Positions 9,861-21,091 of a stretch of DNA of 64,000 nucleotides are shown here, piece by piece; position 1 is the first letter of the stretch; each line of letters opens with the position of its first letter. The DNA is from Obelidium mucronatum (lineage: Eukaryota > Chytridiomycota > Chytridiomycetes > Chytridiales > Chytriomycetaceae). A program made the translations under genes and the position numbers. The stretch is taken from positions 124,001 through 188,000 of the forward strand of contig JAIVFH010000039.1 in assembly GCA_025765595.1 (NCBI GenBank), written 5' to 3'. The notes under the pieces were generated by a model. The model saw only the letters and a list, made by a program, of their open reading frames with translations, did no database searches and was not told the DNA's origin.

Positions 9861-11385
9861 TTACAAATCACCAAGAACCTTGTCAAATATTTTGACAACA
9901 AAAGGCGACATTGCTTTCGATTCACACTGGTAAAACGACATCAAAACGCCCATTGACAAGCAACACAGCGCTGTTTCCGATCCCGGCACATGAAACACCC
10001 ACTGCCGCTTCTGCAGCACCAAAAACAAGGATTGAAGCCCTTTCGGCAGACAATATATTGCCAGCTCCGCCCTCCGATGCTTCTTTTCTAAAAATATGCT
10101 ACTCCCACTCGCCAAACACCCCAAAAAGTAGTACCAAAACTTGTGATCCCGTTCCAAAACGCCCGACCTTACCAAATTCCGAACAATACAAATTCCAGCC
10201 ATATAAACGCCAACATAGCTTGCAAGGAACGATGAAGAAACAAGAGTGTTCCAAATCCCTTTTGAAACCAATTCCCCTGGTTTCTCACGCAACTGTCTTG
10301 TCTTCAAAAGTACCATGGGGACGAAATTGAGGGCTGTGTATACAGGAGCTATTCCAATAAGGACTTTCCAGATCAGTGAGATGTTGTAGCTGATGCAATG
10401 GGTGTTTCCTGGGTGTATCACTTCGCAGGGGACGATGGGGAGAATGCCGCGGGCATCAACATTTTCGGAGTAGTAAGAAGCGGCTCCTGAAAGAGCAGTG
10501 AGTGCATTTGGTCCACTGTTCTTGTTGATGCAGCTTTCAATTTGAGAAAACGCAATAGGAGGTATCTTTCTTGATTCATGCGCGCGATTATTTTGACGGC
10601 TTAAAGAAAGCGCTTCTTTTGAAACGCGAGCTGGGAAAAATATATCGTTATTTAGTATGGGAATATTTGATATGGGGAACTGTCTCCTCCGTACCTGTTT
10701 GTACAATCCAGTTGTAATATTCTGGAGGAATTGTATCTGGTTGCATTGTATAACCATACATGATGCTCCCACATGCAATCATAAACAAGAGCGAATCGCC
10801 ATGTGGAAACGAATACAGGTTCCGACTCTCCAAGCCATTATACACTGCCTGCAACGCCCTTAAACCAAACTGCTGCATCACAGCAACCCGATTCTCGTAC
10901 GTCTCAAAAAGAACAGAGAGTCCAGAAATGCATCCAGCAATAAATGGTATCCTTCGCTCTTCTCCCACAAGAAACAGTGGTAGACTCCTTTGCCAATATC
11001 GAATCACGTAAGAAATTAGCCTGAAGAAGAAGCTGAATGATCCAATCATATTTGCGAATCGGAACACGGATGGGTTGAAGAGTTGTTTGAATGAATGCGA
11101 TAATGTTGCTCTCCCTTTCAAAACTTTCACGAGCGAGACAACGCAGGAAACACCACCGCGCAAAGCAAATGACAGGGCATAGGACCGGAATCCACCCTTC
11201 AGCGAATGGATTAGGAACTCTGAGAAGGAGGCGAATCTTGATGATTTGGGTTCTTGTCCAGGCGCTGTTACTGTTGAAGACCCAGGATTTTCTTGGCTTT
11301 TGAAGTCAGAGCCATGGCAAACTGGATCAGTCGAGTTGATGGGTAGGTGATTGGTTGGCATCCGCGACTTGTCATCAAATTTCAT
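9861..11385 (-). CDS. TMEM135: TMEM135-like multi-pass membrane protein
   Basis: Exons 10695-11385 and 9861-10630, joined by a 64-bp intron, give 486 codons. The TMEM135 family consists of peroxisomal and mitochondrial membrane proteins linked to lipid and organelle dynamics. Evidence is several hydrophobic helices in both exons, the paired Tim17-like repeats with Gly-rich helices, and a Cys/His/Pro signature after residue 300 (VPCEVIHPGNTHC) typical of the family. The ATG at 11385 was chosen because the frame contains a stop shortly upstream. A short out-of-frame upstream ORF begins at an ATG about 90 bp earlier and could attenuate translation. A transmembrane-count prediction would settle the topology. 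Confidence 0.75.
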
Positions 11386-11539
11386 GACATTCAAGTTTTG
11401 GGCGTTTTCGGAGCTTTTGCAGCAGGAAACGAAGAGGATGCATCATCGCCAGTTCTCTCCACGGGCGAATTTCGACGCATTCTTTGTGTTTCTTGGATTA
11501 AAAGTTAAATTATTATTTTCATGAATTATGACCAATTAT

Positions 11540-13506
11540 TCAACAAAGAACGTTGCCACGGCGCACAGCCAATTCAATTTCATCAGCAACTCTTCGGTCC
11601 CTATTTGTCAGTAAGCTAGTCGCTCGGCCCTTGCCCCCATTTCTTGCGGTTCGCCCAACGCGATGCAAGTATTCAATGGACGAACGAGGGAAATCATACA
11701 AAATGATATGATCGGCTGCCGTAGTGTCTACTCCACGAGATGCAACGTCAGTCGCTACAAGAATGACTAACCGTTCGCTCCAAGGGAGTTTTTCTCCGTC
11801 AGTTCCCTGAGTGTCAATAGAACTGCTTGTACCAAACACGGCAGCCGCTTCCAGCAGCGTCTGTTCACTTTTGCTAATCACATTCTTTTTCCCTTCCTTG
11901 TATAATCCCAATACGGCATCTCTCATTTTTCCTTCCATCTCACCATTCGCCAAAAACACTGCTCCTGCGCCCGGAGCAACCACTTTTTTGCCTCTCAAGA
12001 AGTCACACAGCCAAGTGCCCGTGTCGCGGCTATTTACAAAAATGATGACTCGCTTTTCTCCCGATTGGGAGCTGCGTTTGAGGACATCCAAAAGCAGATT
12101 TTGCTTTGTACTTGATGATGTTACAGAAAGAAACATTTGCTTAAGACCCGGTAATGGCCGATGAAGTCGAGGTGTGGCAATTTGAGTATAACCTTCTGGA
12201 TGCATTGCGGCGATCTTAGATGTCATTGACACAGGGAAAGTGGCGCTAATGTATGTAGTGAGCGGAAGTAAAGGTGGAGACTCCTTTGGTGCAGCTTCAT
12301 TTGATATCGAATCGTGAGCTTCATCGACAGTGGTCACAGAGGCAGTAGGAATATGGGATCGAATAGCGTGCTGAATTTCCTGCAGATCATCAGAGTTTGA
12401 ATCATCAAACAGAGTATCCGATTCGTCAACAACTACTTCTGTGAGTTTGGAAAGCGCGAGAGTGTTCTGAGATAGATGCTTTTTCAGTTCGTGTGGAGTA
12501 GTGACCAGAATATCGATCGGGGTGGACGCCAATTTGGCAGCTAAACGTTCCGGATGTGCTTGCCGAGCATGAATTCCCAAGACTGTTAAACGCACGTGAT
12601 GTGAGCACAAGGACTTTGCAACTTCTGTAACTTGTGCTACAAGATCGCGAGATGGAACGAGAATAATTGCACGAGGACGACGAAGACGACGGAGTTTTGA
12701 TGCAGATACAAAGACGGAGTTGGATTCCGACGAAGAGACTACTGCATCCACAGTATCGTCAACTGACGGCACTGCCTCTTGGGCAACAGTTTCGGCAGTT
12801 TTCAATCGTGTGATGAGTGGAAGCAGATATGCCAAGGTCTTTCCCCCGCCAGTTTCAGCACCGACTAAAAGAGCACGCTGTCCGTGTTTCCCCCCCATTG
12901 CCAGCGACGCAGGAATCGCCAGGGCTTGAACCGGCGTGGGCTTCGCGCGTTCGCCCAGCGTGGCCCGAATAGCAGCGACGGCGTCGGGAAACAGGCCCAT
13001 ATCTGCAAAGAAAGAAGCCATTAGACGCACCCCAGAGCGACTGTTGAAGTTGAACGAAACGCACTCTGGAACGACGCGGCCTCGATGGCCTTGGCCAGCT
13101 GGGCCAGCGTGGCGGGCTTCGTGTCGAGCGGCGCCATTGCAAACTTTGCATCGTACTTGCGCTGTGCGGCGAGACGCGCGGCGATGGAAGCGTTGTTGTT
13201 GTTGTTTGAGTTGTTGTTGTTGTTGTTGTTGCGGGCGTTGGCGTTGGAGCTAGAGCTGCCGCTGGCCGCCGGCTTCTTCGGCGCGCGCACGCCGCCGCGC
13301 ACGCCGACGCCCGAGTCCAGGCGCGCCAGGCGCCGCGTCGCCGGCAGCGCCAGGCCGCCGCCCGTGCGGAACTGCTTCGCCGACACGCGCGGCTTGCGCT
13401 GCCCGCCGCCGCTGCCGCCGCTGCTCGGATACTTGGTGTTGAACGTCCAGTTGCTCGGCGCGCGCTTCGACCGCTGCACGCTGCGCTGCACCGCGCTGGC
13501 AAACAT
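11540..13506 (-). CDS. Mitochondrial DEAD-box RNA helicase (Mrh4/DDX28-like)
   Basis: Exons 13065-13506 and 11540-13002 give 634 codons. Mrh4 and DDX28 help assemble the large mitochondrial ribosomal subunit. The N-terminus (MFASAVQRSVQRSKRAP) is basic and lacks acidic residues, like a mitochondrial presequence, and is followed by a poly-Asn stretch. Core motifs in order are the F upstream of the Q motif (ASFQNMGL), PTPVQALAIP, Walker A AETGGGKT (about 196-203), PSRDL, TTPHEL, motif II VVDESD (about 338-343, Ser replacing Ala of DEAD), SATF, then HRVGRTARNG. The phase-1 intron 13003-13064 (GTGCGT...GCAG) restores the motif, whereas unspliced reading gives a stop overlapping an ATG (TAATG). 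The first exon is strikingly GC-rich. Confidence 0.85.
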
Positions 13507-13570
13507 TGCTGTGTGGAAAAAAATAAAAATAAAAATATTGTATTTAGAAATAATTTATTAAAAGGAAACC
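13507..13570. promoter_or_regulatory. 64-bp divergent promoter (helicase / Gln-rich gene)
   Basis: The two start codons (13506 on the minus strand, 13571 on the plus strand) are 64 bp apart and the spacer is A/T-rich. Both core promoters must lie here or inside the opposite coding region. Confidence 0.6.
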
Positions 13571-13596
13571 ATGTCGCGAACGCCTTCCTCCGCACT

Positions 13597-13635
<39 letters not shown>

Positions 13636-15614
13636 ACAGGCGCAGGGACACCGCCGCTTCGATCCATCGCGCAGACAGCCGCTGCCCTGGAACGATCCAG
13701 AGTTTGGTGATCTCGTCGACGACTTCACAAACCTGTTTAGCTCCCAGGAACTAGACAGCGAACCGTTTCTCGTCGACTATTTGGGAGAAATACTGGGTCG
13801 ATGGGGGCGATGGGCCCAGCGTGGACGGTGCGCAGCTTAATGTGGCCAAACCTGTAGTTAACTTTCATAATAAGGCCCCCACATCTGTGCTTTGAAGCGG
13901 CTACTTTATCAGGGATGGGATTTCTAGAACACCAGTATGTCTCCCAAGTCTCTTTTGATAAACCGTTTCTATTGTTGCTAAACGAATACCCTTAATTTTC
14001 TGTAATTTATTTTTCAAGTGGCTATGCTCCATCTGAGCGAACAGAACGCATTGAGCGTGCACTTGCAACCGCGATTGCAGGATCAACGGTAGATGCCCTG
14101 GAACCAAATGCCACAGAAGCTATGCGTGAAAAGGCTGTGTTGATGCTCGCGGACGAATATCTAGGTGTGTTCCATTTATTTTTTTTTTTTTTTTGCTGAG
14201 CCCCTCCGTCGTCTGAGGTCTAAGTCTTTTTTCCTTTGGAATTGTCTACATCTTCTTTCCAGGAAAATCGGCTACCCCGGGACTGGCATCTGATGCCCGT
14301 AAACGAGCCAAAAACAGACGAAGTCGACAACTTGTGCGAAAACGGAACAGTCTTGAAGATGATAACAACAATCGAACAATCACGCCCAACACTGCGCCAT
14401 TTTCCTTTGGATACTCGTCATCTACACCATCATCAAAACATGGCGATTTCCAACAGCAACAACAACCACGACCCATGATGAAATCTGCGGGCAGTGTCCC
14501 ACCGTCAAGTGTAGTTGCATCTAATCCTGCGAATGGCGGATCTCCTCGCATTCGGAGTGTATGTGTGAACCTCCTTTCTTTTTTTTTTTTTTTTTTTTTT
14601 AATTTTTTAATTTTAATTTTTACATTCCAGACATCTGCTGGTAACGGGCCTAATCCACAATCTGGAAACTCCAGGAGAAAAGCGAGCAATGATCCCTCTT
14701 GGGTCGAATCGAATAATGGAAACCGCTTACATGACCGTCGAGGTAGCAGCTCAAGTGCAGATGACCAATATCCCCAACAGCAACAGCAGCAGCAACAGCA
14801 GCAGCAACAACAACAACAGCAACAACAACAAACTAGCTCGTATAACGCCCGCGGGGGTATAGATCGTGGTGGATCTGAATCGTATGGAGGCATGCCTAAC
14901 GGAATGGGTCAACCAATGTACAGATCCGCAGGGGGCAGCAGTAGTGGCAATGGTTCATCGGCGGGAATGAGGAAAAAGTCAATGGAAAGCATGTCGTTTG
15001 AACAAAAGTCGAGGAATCCGCCGTATTCTGAATACAACATGCCGGATCCACAATATCAAGGATTGCGGAGCGCTGGTTCATCTGCCGCAATGGGGGCTGC
15101 AGCATATCGAAGGAAAAAGAGTGCTGATAGTGTAGAATCTTTTGCAATGTATGGCGGAGGCGGTGGTGGTGGTGGTGGTGGTGGTGGATTTGATGATCGT
15201 GGTGAATACAATGACGGTATGTTGGGAAGGTCTGTGAGTGTGAAGAGTTCCGGTGGCATGTATTATCAGCAACAGCAGCAGCAGCAACAGCAACATCAAA
15301 GGAATCCATACCCAATGCAGCATGTCATGCCTATGCAGATACAAATGCAGATTCAAAACCGCAATTATGATCCGTCTCAGCAAGTGTTTCCACAACAGCA
15401 GTATGGAAATCCTATTCAGCCGGGGGGCGGCTCTCCGAATATGCCCATGTATGGCGCGGCATCATCAACGGGTCGATATATAGATCAGCAGCAACAGCAG
15501 CATCGGTATTACGATGGATCGCCATCCGTATCACAGCAATCGCGCTATATACCACAACAATCTCAACAAGGCTCGGGGTCTGCATTATCACGAAGTAGCT
15601 CGAGGAAACAGTAA
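13571..15614 (+). CDS. Gln/Gly/Ser-rich low-complexity protein
   Basis: Exons 13571-13827, 14019-14164, 14263-14558 and 14631-15614 give 560 codons. The third intron (14559-14630) is a multiple of three without stops but is clearly intronic (GTATGT, long T run, CCAG). An N-terminal poly-Gln tract is followed by a conserved-looking segment (LPWNDPEFGDLVDDFTNLF) and a helical region (about 85-130) ending in a basic patch (ARKRAKNRRSRQLVRKR). About 430 residues of Gln/Asn/Ser/Gly-rich sequence follow, with further poly-Gln and poly-Gly runs. I recognise no family. The composition resembles transcription or RNA-granule scaffolds, but that is only an impression. The first donor (GTGCGC at 13828) was chosen because it alone keeps frame. 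Confidence 0.7.
14776..14831 (+). repeat. CAG/CAA repeat encoding poly-Gln
   Basis: A mixed CAG/CAA array encodes about 18 consecutive Gln residues in the Gln-rich gene. Shorter arrays occur at about 13598-13639 and 15268-15297 in the same protein. The mixed codons should limit slippage compared with pure CAG. Confidence 0.9.
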
Positions 15615-15620
15615 CTCAAA

Positions 15621-15626
15621 AATAAA
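15621..15626 (+). terminator. Putative poly(A) signal AATAAA
   Basis: AATAAA lies 7 bp after the TAA of the Gln-rich gene. It is in the 189-bp convergent gap, which is otherwise A/T-rich with homopolymers and shows nothing else. Confidence 0.35.
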
Positions 15627-15803
15627 GAACTAAAAAAAATGAAAACCTGTGATATATGGAGAAAAAGACAAAAAAAAACATAAACACAACTTGAAAAGAA
15701 AAAAATATCCAAGTATTCAACAGAATTATTCCCTCCTAACCGTCGTTCCCAAAAAAAAAATTCCTCCTTGACCCCCTTGTTTTTTTTTTTTGTGTTTTAC
15801 CTT

Positions 15804-17498
15804 TCACTTCTCCGCCTTATCACCAGTGTTACTGCCACTATTTCCATTCCCCGCAATCCTCAACAAAGCCGCAATCATTCCTCCCCTCTCTATATCTCGA
15901 CGGCTCCGCCTCTCTGCATGTTCTGCAATTTGCGCCTTGAACCACTTTTGCTGACTCTCCAAATGCTCCATTCGAACAACTTTCGTGGGGCCTCCTTGTG
16001 ATGAATACGAGGACAAGGACGATGGTGTAACTGCAAAGTTGGATCCACGTTTAGTACCCACAGTGTTTACACAACTACTTTTACTACTACCGCAGTTATT
16101 GTTGGCGCCGCTACTAGTCGTGTTGGTGCTACTCAGTTTCTGCTTGTTGTTGCTGTTTGATAGTGAGTTTAACTGTGATTTTGATTTTGAGCTTGATTTC
16201 TTGTAAGGGCTGAATGTTTTGTTGATGTTGTTACTTGACAAAGTGGGTCGTATGGCTGCAGAGTTCGACAATGTAAACGATGACGAGAGTGATCCTCCGG
16301 TTGTTGTTGTTGCGTTGCTTGATTTCGTTGTTGCTGGTGTTGTAGTTTTTGATGTGGACAGTGGATGGTGCGGGAATTGATTCAAGGGATTATTAGTCTG
16401 CTGGGAGTCTATTTTAGTTGTTGTTGTTGTTGCTGCTGTTATTGAAGTATTTGAATTTATCGAGTCGTCAGTTGATTGTGGTTGGTCTTGGCTTTGTTGG
16501 GGGACAATCATTGAAAGTGATATGTGAGATGTTGGGGTGTTTGCGTTGGCGGCAGCGGCGGCAGCCCAGCGGAATGCTTTCGATGCCGTGATTTTATTTT
16601 GCTGTTGTTGTTGGAGCTGCTGTTGCTGTTGCTGCTGCTGATGCTGTTGCGGCTGCTGATGTTGTTGCTGATGATGATTACTTTGTATGCTGTATCCCAA
16701 ATTTTGAGGTTGATGTTGATCTAAATTCGTTGGAAATTGTTGTTGGGTATTCTGATCTTGCAATGAGAGTGGATAGTAGCCATTGGAAAATGTTGAGACA
16801 GGATCACTACTGTATCCGTAAAATGCATGATCCGTCATCAACTCAAACCCGTGTAGAGCGTTGCTTGAATACCGCGGTTCCTCGTAACCAGTGAATCCAA
16901 AGTACGCTTCTGGCTGCATAACAAGACTATGGGGGTCATAGGTGAATTGCATTTGACTCGATAGTTGAGACAAGTTGCTGTCTCCGGGAGATGTTGTTGT
17001 TGTAGGAGGTGATGGCATTAAATTGTTGGAATTGCCTGACGTTGAGGAATAACCGGAAGCAGCGTATACAAAAGAAGAATCGTTGGTGCTGCTTGAATCG
17101 TTTGTAATCGGAGAAGTAGTGTAACTGTTTGTGTCCATAGGAATATCACCAATCTCTGTATCCGAATTCCATCTCAAAAACGCTTTAATTTCTTCGTAAT
17201 CTGCAGATGAAGCGCCAGATTCAATACAGACAGGATGTGGCATATGTGGAGCAGGCAGCGGAATCATTGCGCGTGGGTCATTCAAAATATGCAAGAGATT
17301 TTGGGAACCAGAGTCCAGAGGATTTGGTGACGCAGATCGTTGATTCATTCCGTCAAGCATTTCCTCAAATTGCTCTGACATTGCTGACTGAAGTTGATGA
17401 TTTTGATCAAACAAGGTACCATAGCTTTCGCACCCATTATTTGGCTGTGAGTTTGTGTTTTGACTTTGAGAAACAGTAACAGTTGAAGAAGCAGACAT
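15804..17498 (-). CDS. Gln/Asn/Ser-rich hypothetical protein, possible regulator
   Basis: A single open frame of 564 codons with no intron needed. The N-terminal 150 residues have acidic, hydrophobic-spaced segments (EQFEEMLDGMNQRS, YEEIKAFLRWNSDTE). The middle is Gln/Asn/Ser/Thr-rich, including a poly-Gln run near residues 290-305. The C-terminal 70 residues are the only well-folded-looking part: a helix with VVRMEHLESQQKWFKAQI and a basic stretch HAERRSRRDIERGG. It is not recognised as any named family. An acidic N-terminus, a Gln-rich core and a basic helical end fit a transcription co-regulator, but no DNA-binding domain is visible. Confidence 0.65.
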   Translation of the reverse strand: MSASSTVTVSQSQNTNSQPNNGCESYGTLFDQNHQLQSAMSEQFEEMLDGMNQRSASPNPLDSGSQNLLHILNDPRAMIPLPAPHMPHPVCIESGASSADYEEIKAFLRWNSDTEIGDIPMDTNSYTTSPITNDSSSTNDSSFVYAASGYSSTSGNSNNLMPSPPTTTTSPGDSNLSQLSSQMQFTYDPHSLVMQPEAYFGFTGYEEPRYSSNALHGFELMTDHAFYGYSSDPVSTFSNGYYPLSLQDQNTQQQFPTNLDQHQPQNLGYSIQSNHHQQQHQQPQQHQQQQQQQQLQQQQQNKITASKAFRWAAAAAANANTPTSHISLSMIVPQQSQDQPQSTDDSINSNTSITAATTTTTKIDSQQTNNPLNQFPHHPLSTSKTTTPATTKSSNATTTTGGSLSSSFTLSNSAAIRPTLSSNNINKTFSPYKKSSSKSKSQLNSLSNSNNKQKLSSTNTTSSGANNNCGSSKSSCVNTVGTKRGSNFAVTPSSLSSYSSQGGPTKVVRMEHLESQQKWFKAQIAEHAERRSRRDIERGGMIAALLRIAGNGNSGSNTGDKAEK

Positions 17499-17935
17499 AA
17501 TAATACGAATATTTGCTGCTACGTGCGATATTAGATTTCAATGCTGCGTTTTCCCACAATTAGGTATGATAACAATTGGAACAATGGTGAACAAGGAAAA
17601 GGGTGGCACGATATGCCATTGTGTTGGGCAACAAAGGCGAACATTTCACCACCTCTTGGTAGAAAGGGAAATGACGCGGATAGAGAGCGAAAGAAAAATG
17701 AGCATGCAGTGAGGAGAACGTACCCGAATGATAGATATTAACCCCTTGAAGTTGGGACTTTGAACAGTTTTTACGCAAGTATTTGATTGGATTCTGAAAA
17801 AAGGAAAGCCTCTCTATTGTTTAAAAAATCGCCCATTGTCCTTATATTCTCAATAAGGCTTGAACTTGGAAATAATGCGGAAGTGTCGGAACAGCTTTTT
17901 CATCTTTTTTTCTACGATTTGCCTCGACCATTACT
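17499..17935. other. 437-bp divergent intergenic region
   Basis: The stretch lies between the minus-strand Gln-rich gene (ATG 17498) and the plus-strand carrier gene (ATG 17936). Read on both strands, it shows no credible ORF with coding character, no tRNA-like cloverleaf that I could see and no tandem repeat. It presumably holds both promoters and 5' leaders. Confidence 0.5.
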
Positions 17936-19148
17936 ATGGCAGCGGAGAAGAAGGCCAGCCCGGCGAAGGAAATGTTTGCTGGATGTGTCGGAGGAATTGT
18001 TCAGGTGAGAAGGAGAAGCGGCATCGATCTCTTTATTATGTTTTGGGAGGTTGAGGTTGTGTAGTTTGGACACCTACGACGAACACAAGCAATTGATCAG
18101 AGACACTCAAATCCATTAAGACCAGCAATAATATCAAGACATTGATTGAAGATTTATTTTAGCTCATCGTGTCTATTGCTTCTATAGGTTTTAACCGGAC
18201 AGCCTTTTGACACTGTCAAGGTTCGTCTACAGACACAACCGGATCAATACAGCTCCATGGTCGACTGCGTCAAAAAAACATTGAAGAATGAGGGCTTTCG
18301 TGGGTTTTACAAGGTTTGATCTCGACATTCGTTTACGTCTTGCGTGGTGGCTCTGTGATCCTTACTGTATATACAGGGTGCTTTGACTCCGTTGATTGGA
18401 ATTGGAGCGTGTGTTTCTATTCAATTCTCTGCTCTGGAGGCGACGAAGCGTTACTTTACAGCTCAAAATGCCTCCAGGAACCAGCAAAATCCAAACACCT
18501 TGTCTTACCCACAGCTCTTTCTCAGTGGAAGTGCTTCTGGTATTGCAAACAGTGTTTTATCTGGTCCAATCGAACATGTCCGTAGTAGATTGCAGATCCA
18601 AGCGCGGTCTGGAGCTGCTGGTGCTTATGCTGGGCCTATTGACTTCTTTAAGCGTGTATACAGCCAGTACGGACTTGCCGGTATATACAAGGGACAGGGG
18701 ATTACGCTTGTCAGAGAGTTTGGGGGTTATGGAATCTACTTCATGACTTATGAAGCATTGATGCAAAGGCAAATGAAGATTCAAAAGACCCAAAAGAGAG
18801 GAGACGTTCCCGGTTGGATGCAATGTTTGTTTGGTGCCGCCAGTGGATACGCACTGTGGACGGTCATGTACCCAATTGTACGTTTGTCTTTTTTTTTCAA
18901 GTGCAATTTTTTTGTGTTGAAGAATATTTGCTTTTTTTCAGGATGCCATCAAGTCCCGAATCCAAACAGATAGCTTTGAAGTTAAGGACAGAAAGTACAA
19001 GGGTATTGTGGACTGTGTAAGAAAAACTTTGGCTACGCAGGGGGTGATGGGTTTCTACCGAGGATTTGTTACCACCATGCTTCGTGCCGGTCCAGTGAAC
19101 GGATTCACGTTCATGGCGTACGAAGCAACGATGCGTGTGATTGGATGA
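17936..19148 (+). CDS. YMC1: Mitochondrial carrier (SLC25), YMC1-like
   Basis: Exons 17936-18004, 18188-18313, 18377-18877 and 18942-19148 give 300 codons, the normal carrier size. Three tandem repeats of about 100 residues are present, each with the Px(D/E)xx(K/R) signature: [22 protein letters not shown] and the last [12 protein letters not shown] built across the final intron. The second-repeat [10 protein letters not shown] form and the [15 protein letters not shown] stretch are characteristic of the YMC1/YMC2 group, which transports amino acids such as glycine or glutamate across the inner membrane. Substrate assignment is by resemblance only. Carnitine or ornithine carriers are the next nearest possibility. 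Confidence 0.9.
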
Positions 19149-19160
19149 GCAAGACGCTGA

Positions 19161-19166
19161 AATAAA
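19161..19166 (+). terminator. Putative poly(A) signal of the carrier gene
   Basis: AATAAA lies 12 bp after the stop of the carrier CDS. The next gene on the same strand starts about 115 bp further on. Confidence 0.4.
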
Positions 19167-19280
19167 AAAGACGGAGCTTTTGCATTTTTTCTTGATGAAA
19201 CATGAGGGTGGCACATCCCAAATTTCATCCCGTGATTTTGCCTCGTGATCTTTCCTGAAATCCCCTCCAACCAACACCAC

Positions 19281-20836
19281 ATGACGACTAACGTTGATCC
19301 GCATTCCATGCCCCAGAGCATCCTTCACCAGCAGCTTCAGCAACAACAGCAGCAACAGCAGCAGCAGCAGCAGCAACACCAACACCAACATCCGCAGCAG
19401 AGTGGCCACCACTCAATGCATCCAAGCACCAATGCTAACCACTCCACCGCCGGATATCCAGACGAATACGGCTCCGTAGTCGGGTCACTAGGCTCAAACA
19501 ACTATTACGGTAAGCAGAAAGCTGGTTTTTTTCAAAGCTGTTGACAGCAGCTGGGACGGGGCCTTGTGACCCCGATTGCCTTCTTCCCAGCTGGACACAT
19601 GACTAGCTTGCTTATCATAACCCTCCTCTTGCTTTATTCGCTTGCACATTATGGATACTAACGACAAACATATTGTGGATCGATATTAGCCCCTTACGCC
19701 TCCTCACTCCCTAATGGTCAACACATGCAAGCCAACAACAACCAACTCACAAGTCCTGTTCACACGACTGGAAACACGCCAAACAGGGGAAACTTTCCGT
19801 ACTCTATGGCTATTCCATTGCCTCAACAAAACATTGCGTATGACCAAAACCAAAACAACCAGCAACACCAACAACAGCAACAACAACAGCAACACCAACA
19901 ACCCCTGTCCCACAGCCCGTATGACCCTTCATCACTGGGAAAGAGAAATTCTCAAATAGGGGGCATGATTGGAATGAATGGCGTTAATAACTACAATCAG
20001 CTTCTAAGTGGGAGCCCCACTGCAAAAAATGGCACGTCTCGTATTCGGAAAGAAAGCATCAACGTTGGCAGCCCTACAGGTTCTCCAATGAACTTTTACC
20101 AGAATCAAAGACATGGATCCATTGCCGGGGATTCCTTAGTCGGTGATGACGATTTGATGGATAATGGAGGCAAAATGTAAGGGAGAAAGCAAGGAAGAAA
20201 GCATCAACTAAAAAAACCAACTCCCCCCTTTAAAAAAAAATATACACACACAGTATGGACAGCAATGAGAAACGAGCCCGCCGTCGTGCATCTCACAACG
20301 CTGTGGAACGCCGCCGTCGTGACATCATCAATGAAAAAATCCATGAACTGAGTCAATTACTTCCAGACCACCACCTACTCCCTGCCGATGCGCAAAACAA
20401 GGGTAGCATTCTTCGACGCAGTGTTGATCACATGCGTGGTGTTCAAGCCCTTGCAGGTCGTCAGGCGGAACGTATCACTGAATTGGAAGGTGTTTGTCGG
20501 GCCTTGATGCAGCGAGCAAATGTTATGGAGCATGAATTGGTGATGAGTTTGCCGCTTGGTACTACCTTTGAATTGCCTGTTGCGGGAATGCCTGGTGGTG
20601 GAATTACGGGTAGTCAATTGGCTGGTGCAAGGATGGCTGCTGAAGCTGCGGGACAGAACAGCATTGGTGTTGCAGCCGGAGGGTTGGTAGGTTTGAGTAA
20701 CGACCAGCGCCGTGATAGTATTCCTCAGCAAGGAGCTGGGTTGGGTATGATGATGCCAAATGGAGCTGGTTTCGTTGATAATGGTGCCAGTCATTTGAAT
20801 ACGCACCCAAATCAAATGAGCTTTGGATTGGAGTGA
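19281..20836 (+). CDS. bHLH transcription factor with poly-Gln N-terminus
   Basis: Exons 19281-19509, 19690-20176 and 20254-20836 give 432 codons. The DNA-binding domain is in exon 3: basic region RRRASHNAVERRRRD (about 247-261), helix 1 INEKIHELSQLLP, loop with NKGSILRRSVDHM, then a continuing leucine-heptad helix (ITELEGVCRALM) suggesting bHLH-Zip. The His, Glu and Arg of the HxxxERxRR pattern are intact, so it is predicted to bind a class-B E-box (CACGTG), like USF, MITF and fungal Cbf1-type factors. The N-terminal 240 residues carry two poly-Gln/His tracts and Ser-rich sequence. The C-terminus is Gly/Ala/Met-rich. The ATG at 19281 is the first in-frame Met. Confidence 0.88.
19330..19379 (+). 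repeat. CAG/CAA tract in the bHLH gene
   Basis: A mixed CAG/CAA array encodes a poly-Gln run grading into a Gln-His alternation. A second array lies at about 19858-19900 in exon 2. Confidence 0.85.
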
Positions 20837-21091
20837 ATAATGTAATAGGGACGAGTTAGGAATGCAGGCTGCTTTTATGTGATGAAGCGCCCGTTTTTGA
20901 GTTGAAATGGTCGTAGTTTTTGTTCACTTTACTTTTACTTTTGTTTGTACTTCCGTTTTTTGCTCGACTGTGCTTTTTTTTTTGGTTTCTCTTTTTGGTT
21001 CTATGTTTTTTGTACTTAGCAAAAGTTTTTTTGAATGAAGTTTTATCAAATGTAAATCAATGCCCTCAAAAAAAAAAACACATGGATCCCA

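Noticed and set aside
13019..13023. Overlapping stop-start TAATG between an upstream ORF and the helicase ORF, as in a bacterial operon
   Set aside because: A GTGCGT...GCAG intron (13003-13064) joins the two frames and restores the conserved helicase sequence before the Q motif, so it is one gene.
14559..14630. Read-through of the third intron in the Gln-rich gene (open, multiple of three)
   Set aside because: The 24 codons would be a Phe run between a GTATGT donor and a TTTTACATTCCAG acceptor, which is typical intron sequence.
19281..19379. CAG-rich arrays as possible CRISPR or minisatellite elements
   Set aside because: They are simple in-frame trinucleotide runs encoding poly-Gln, without spacers or longer units.
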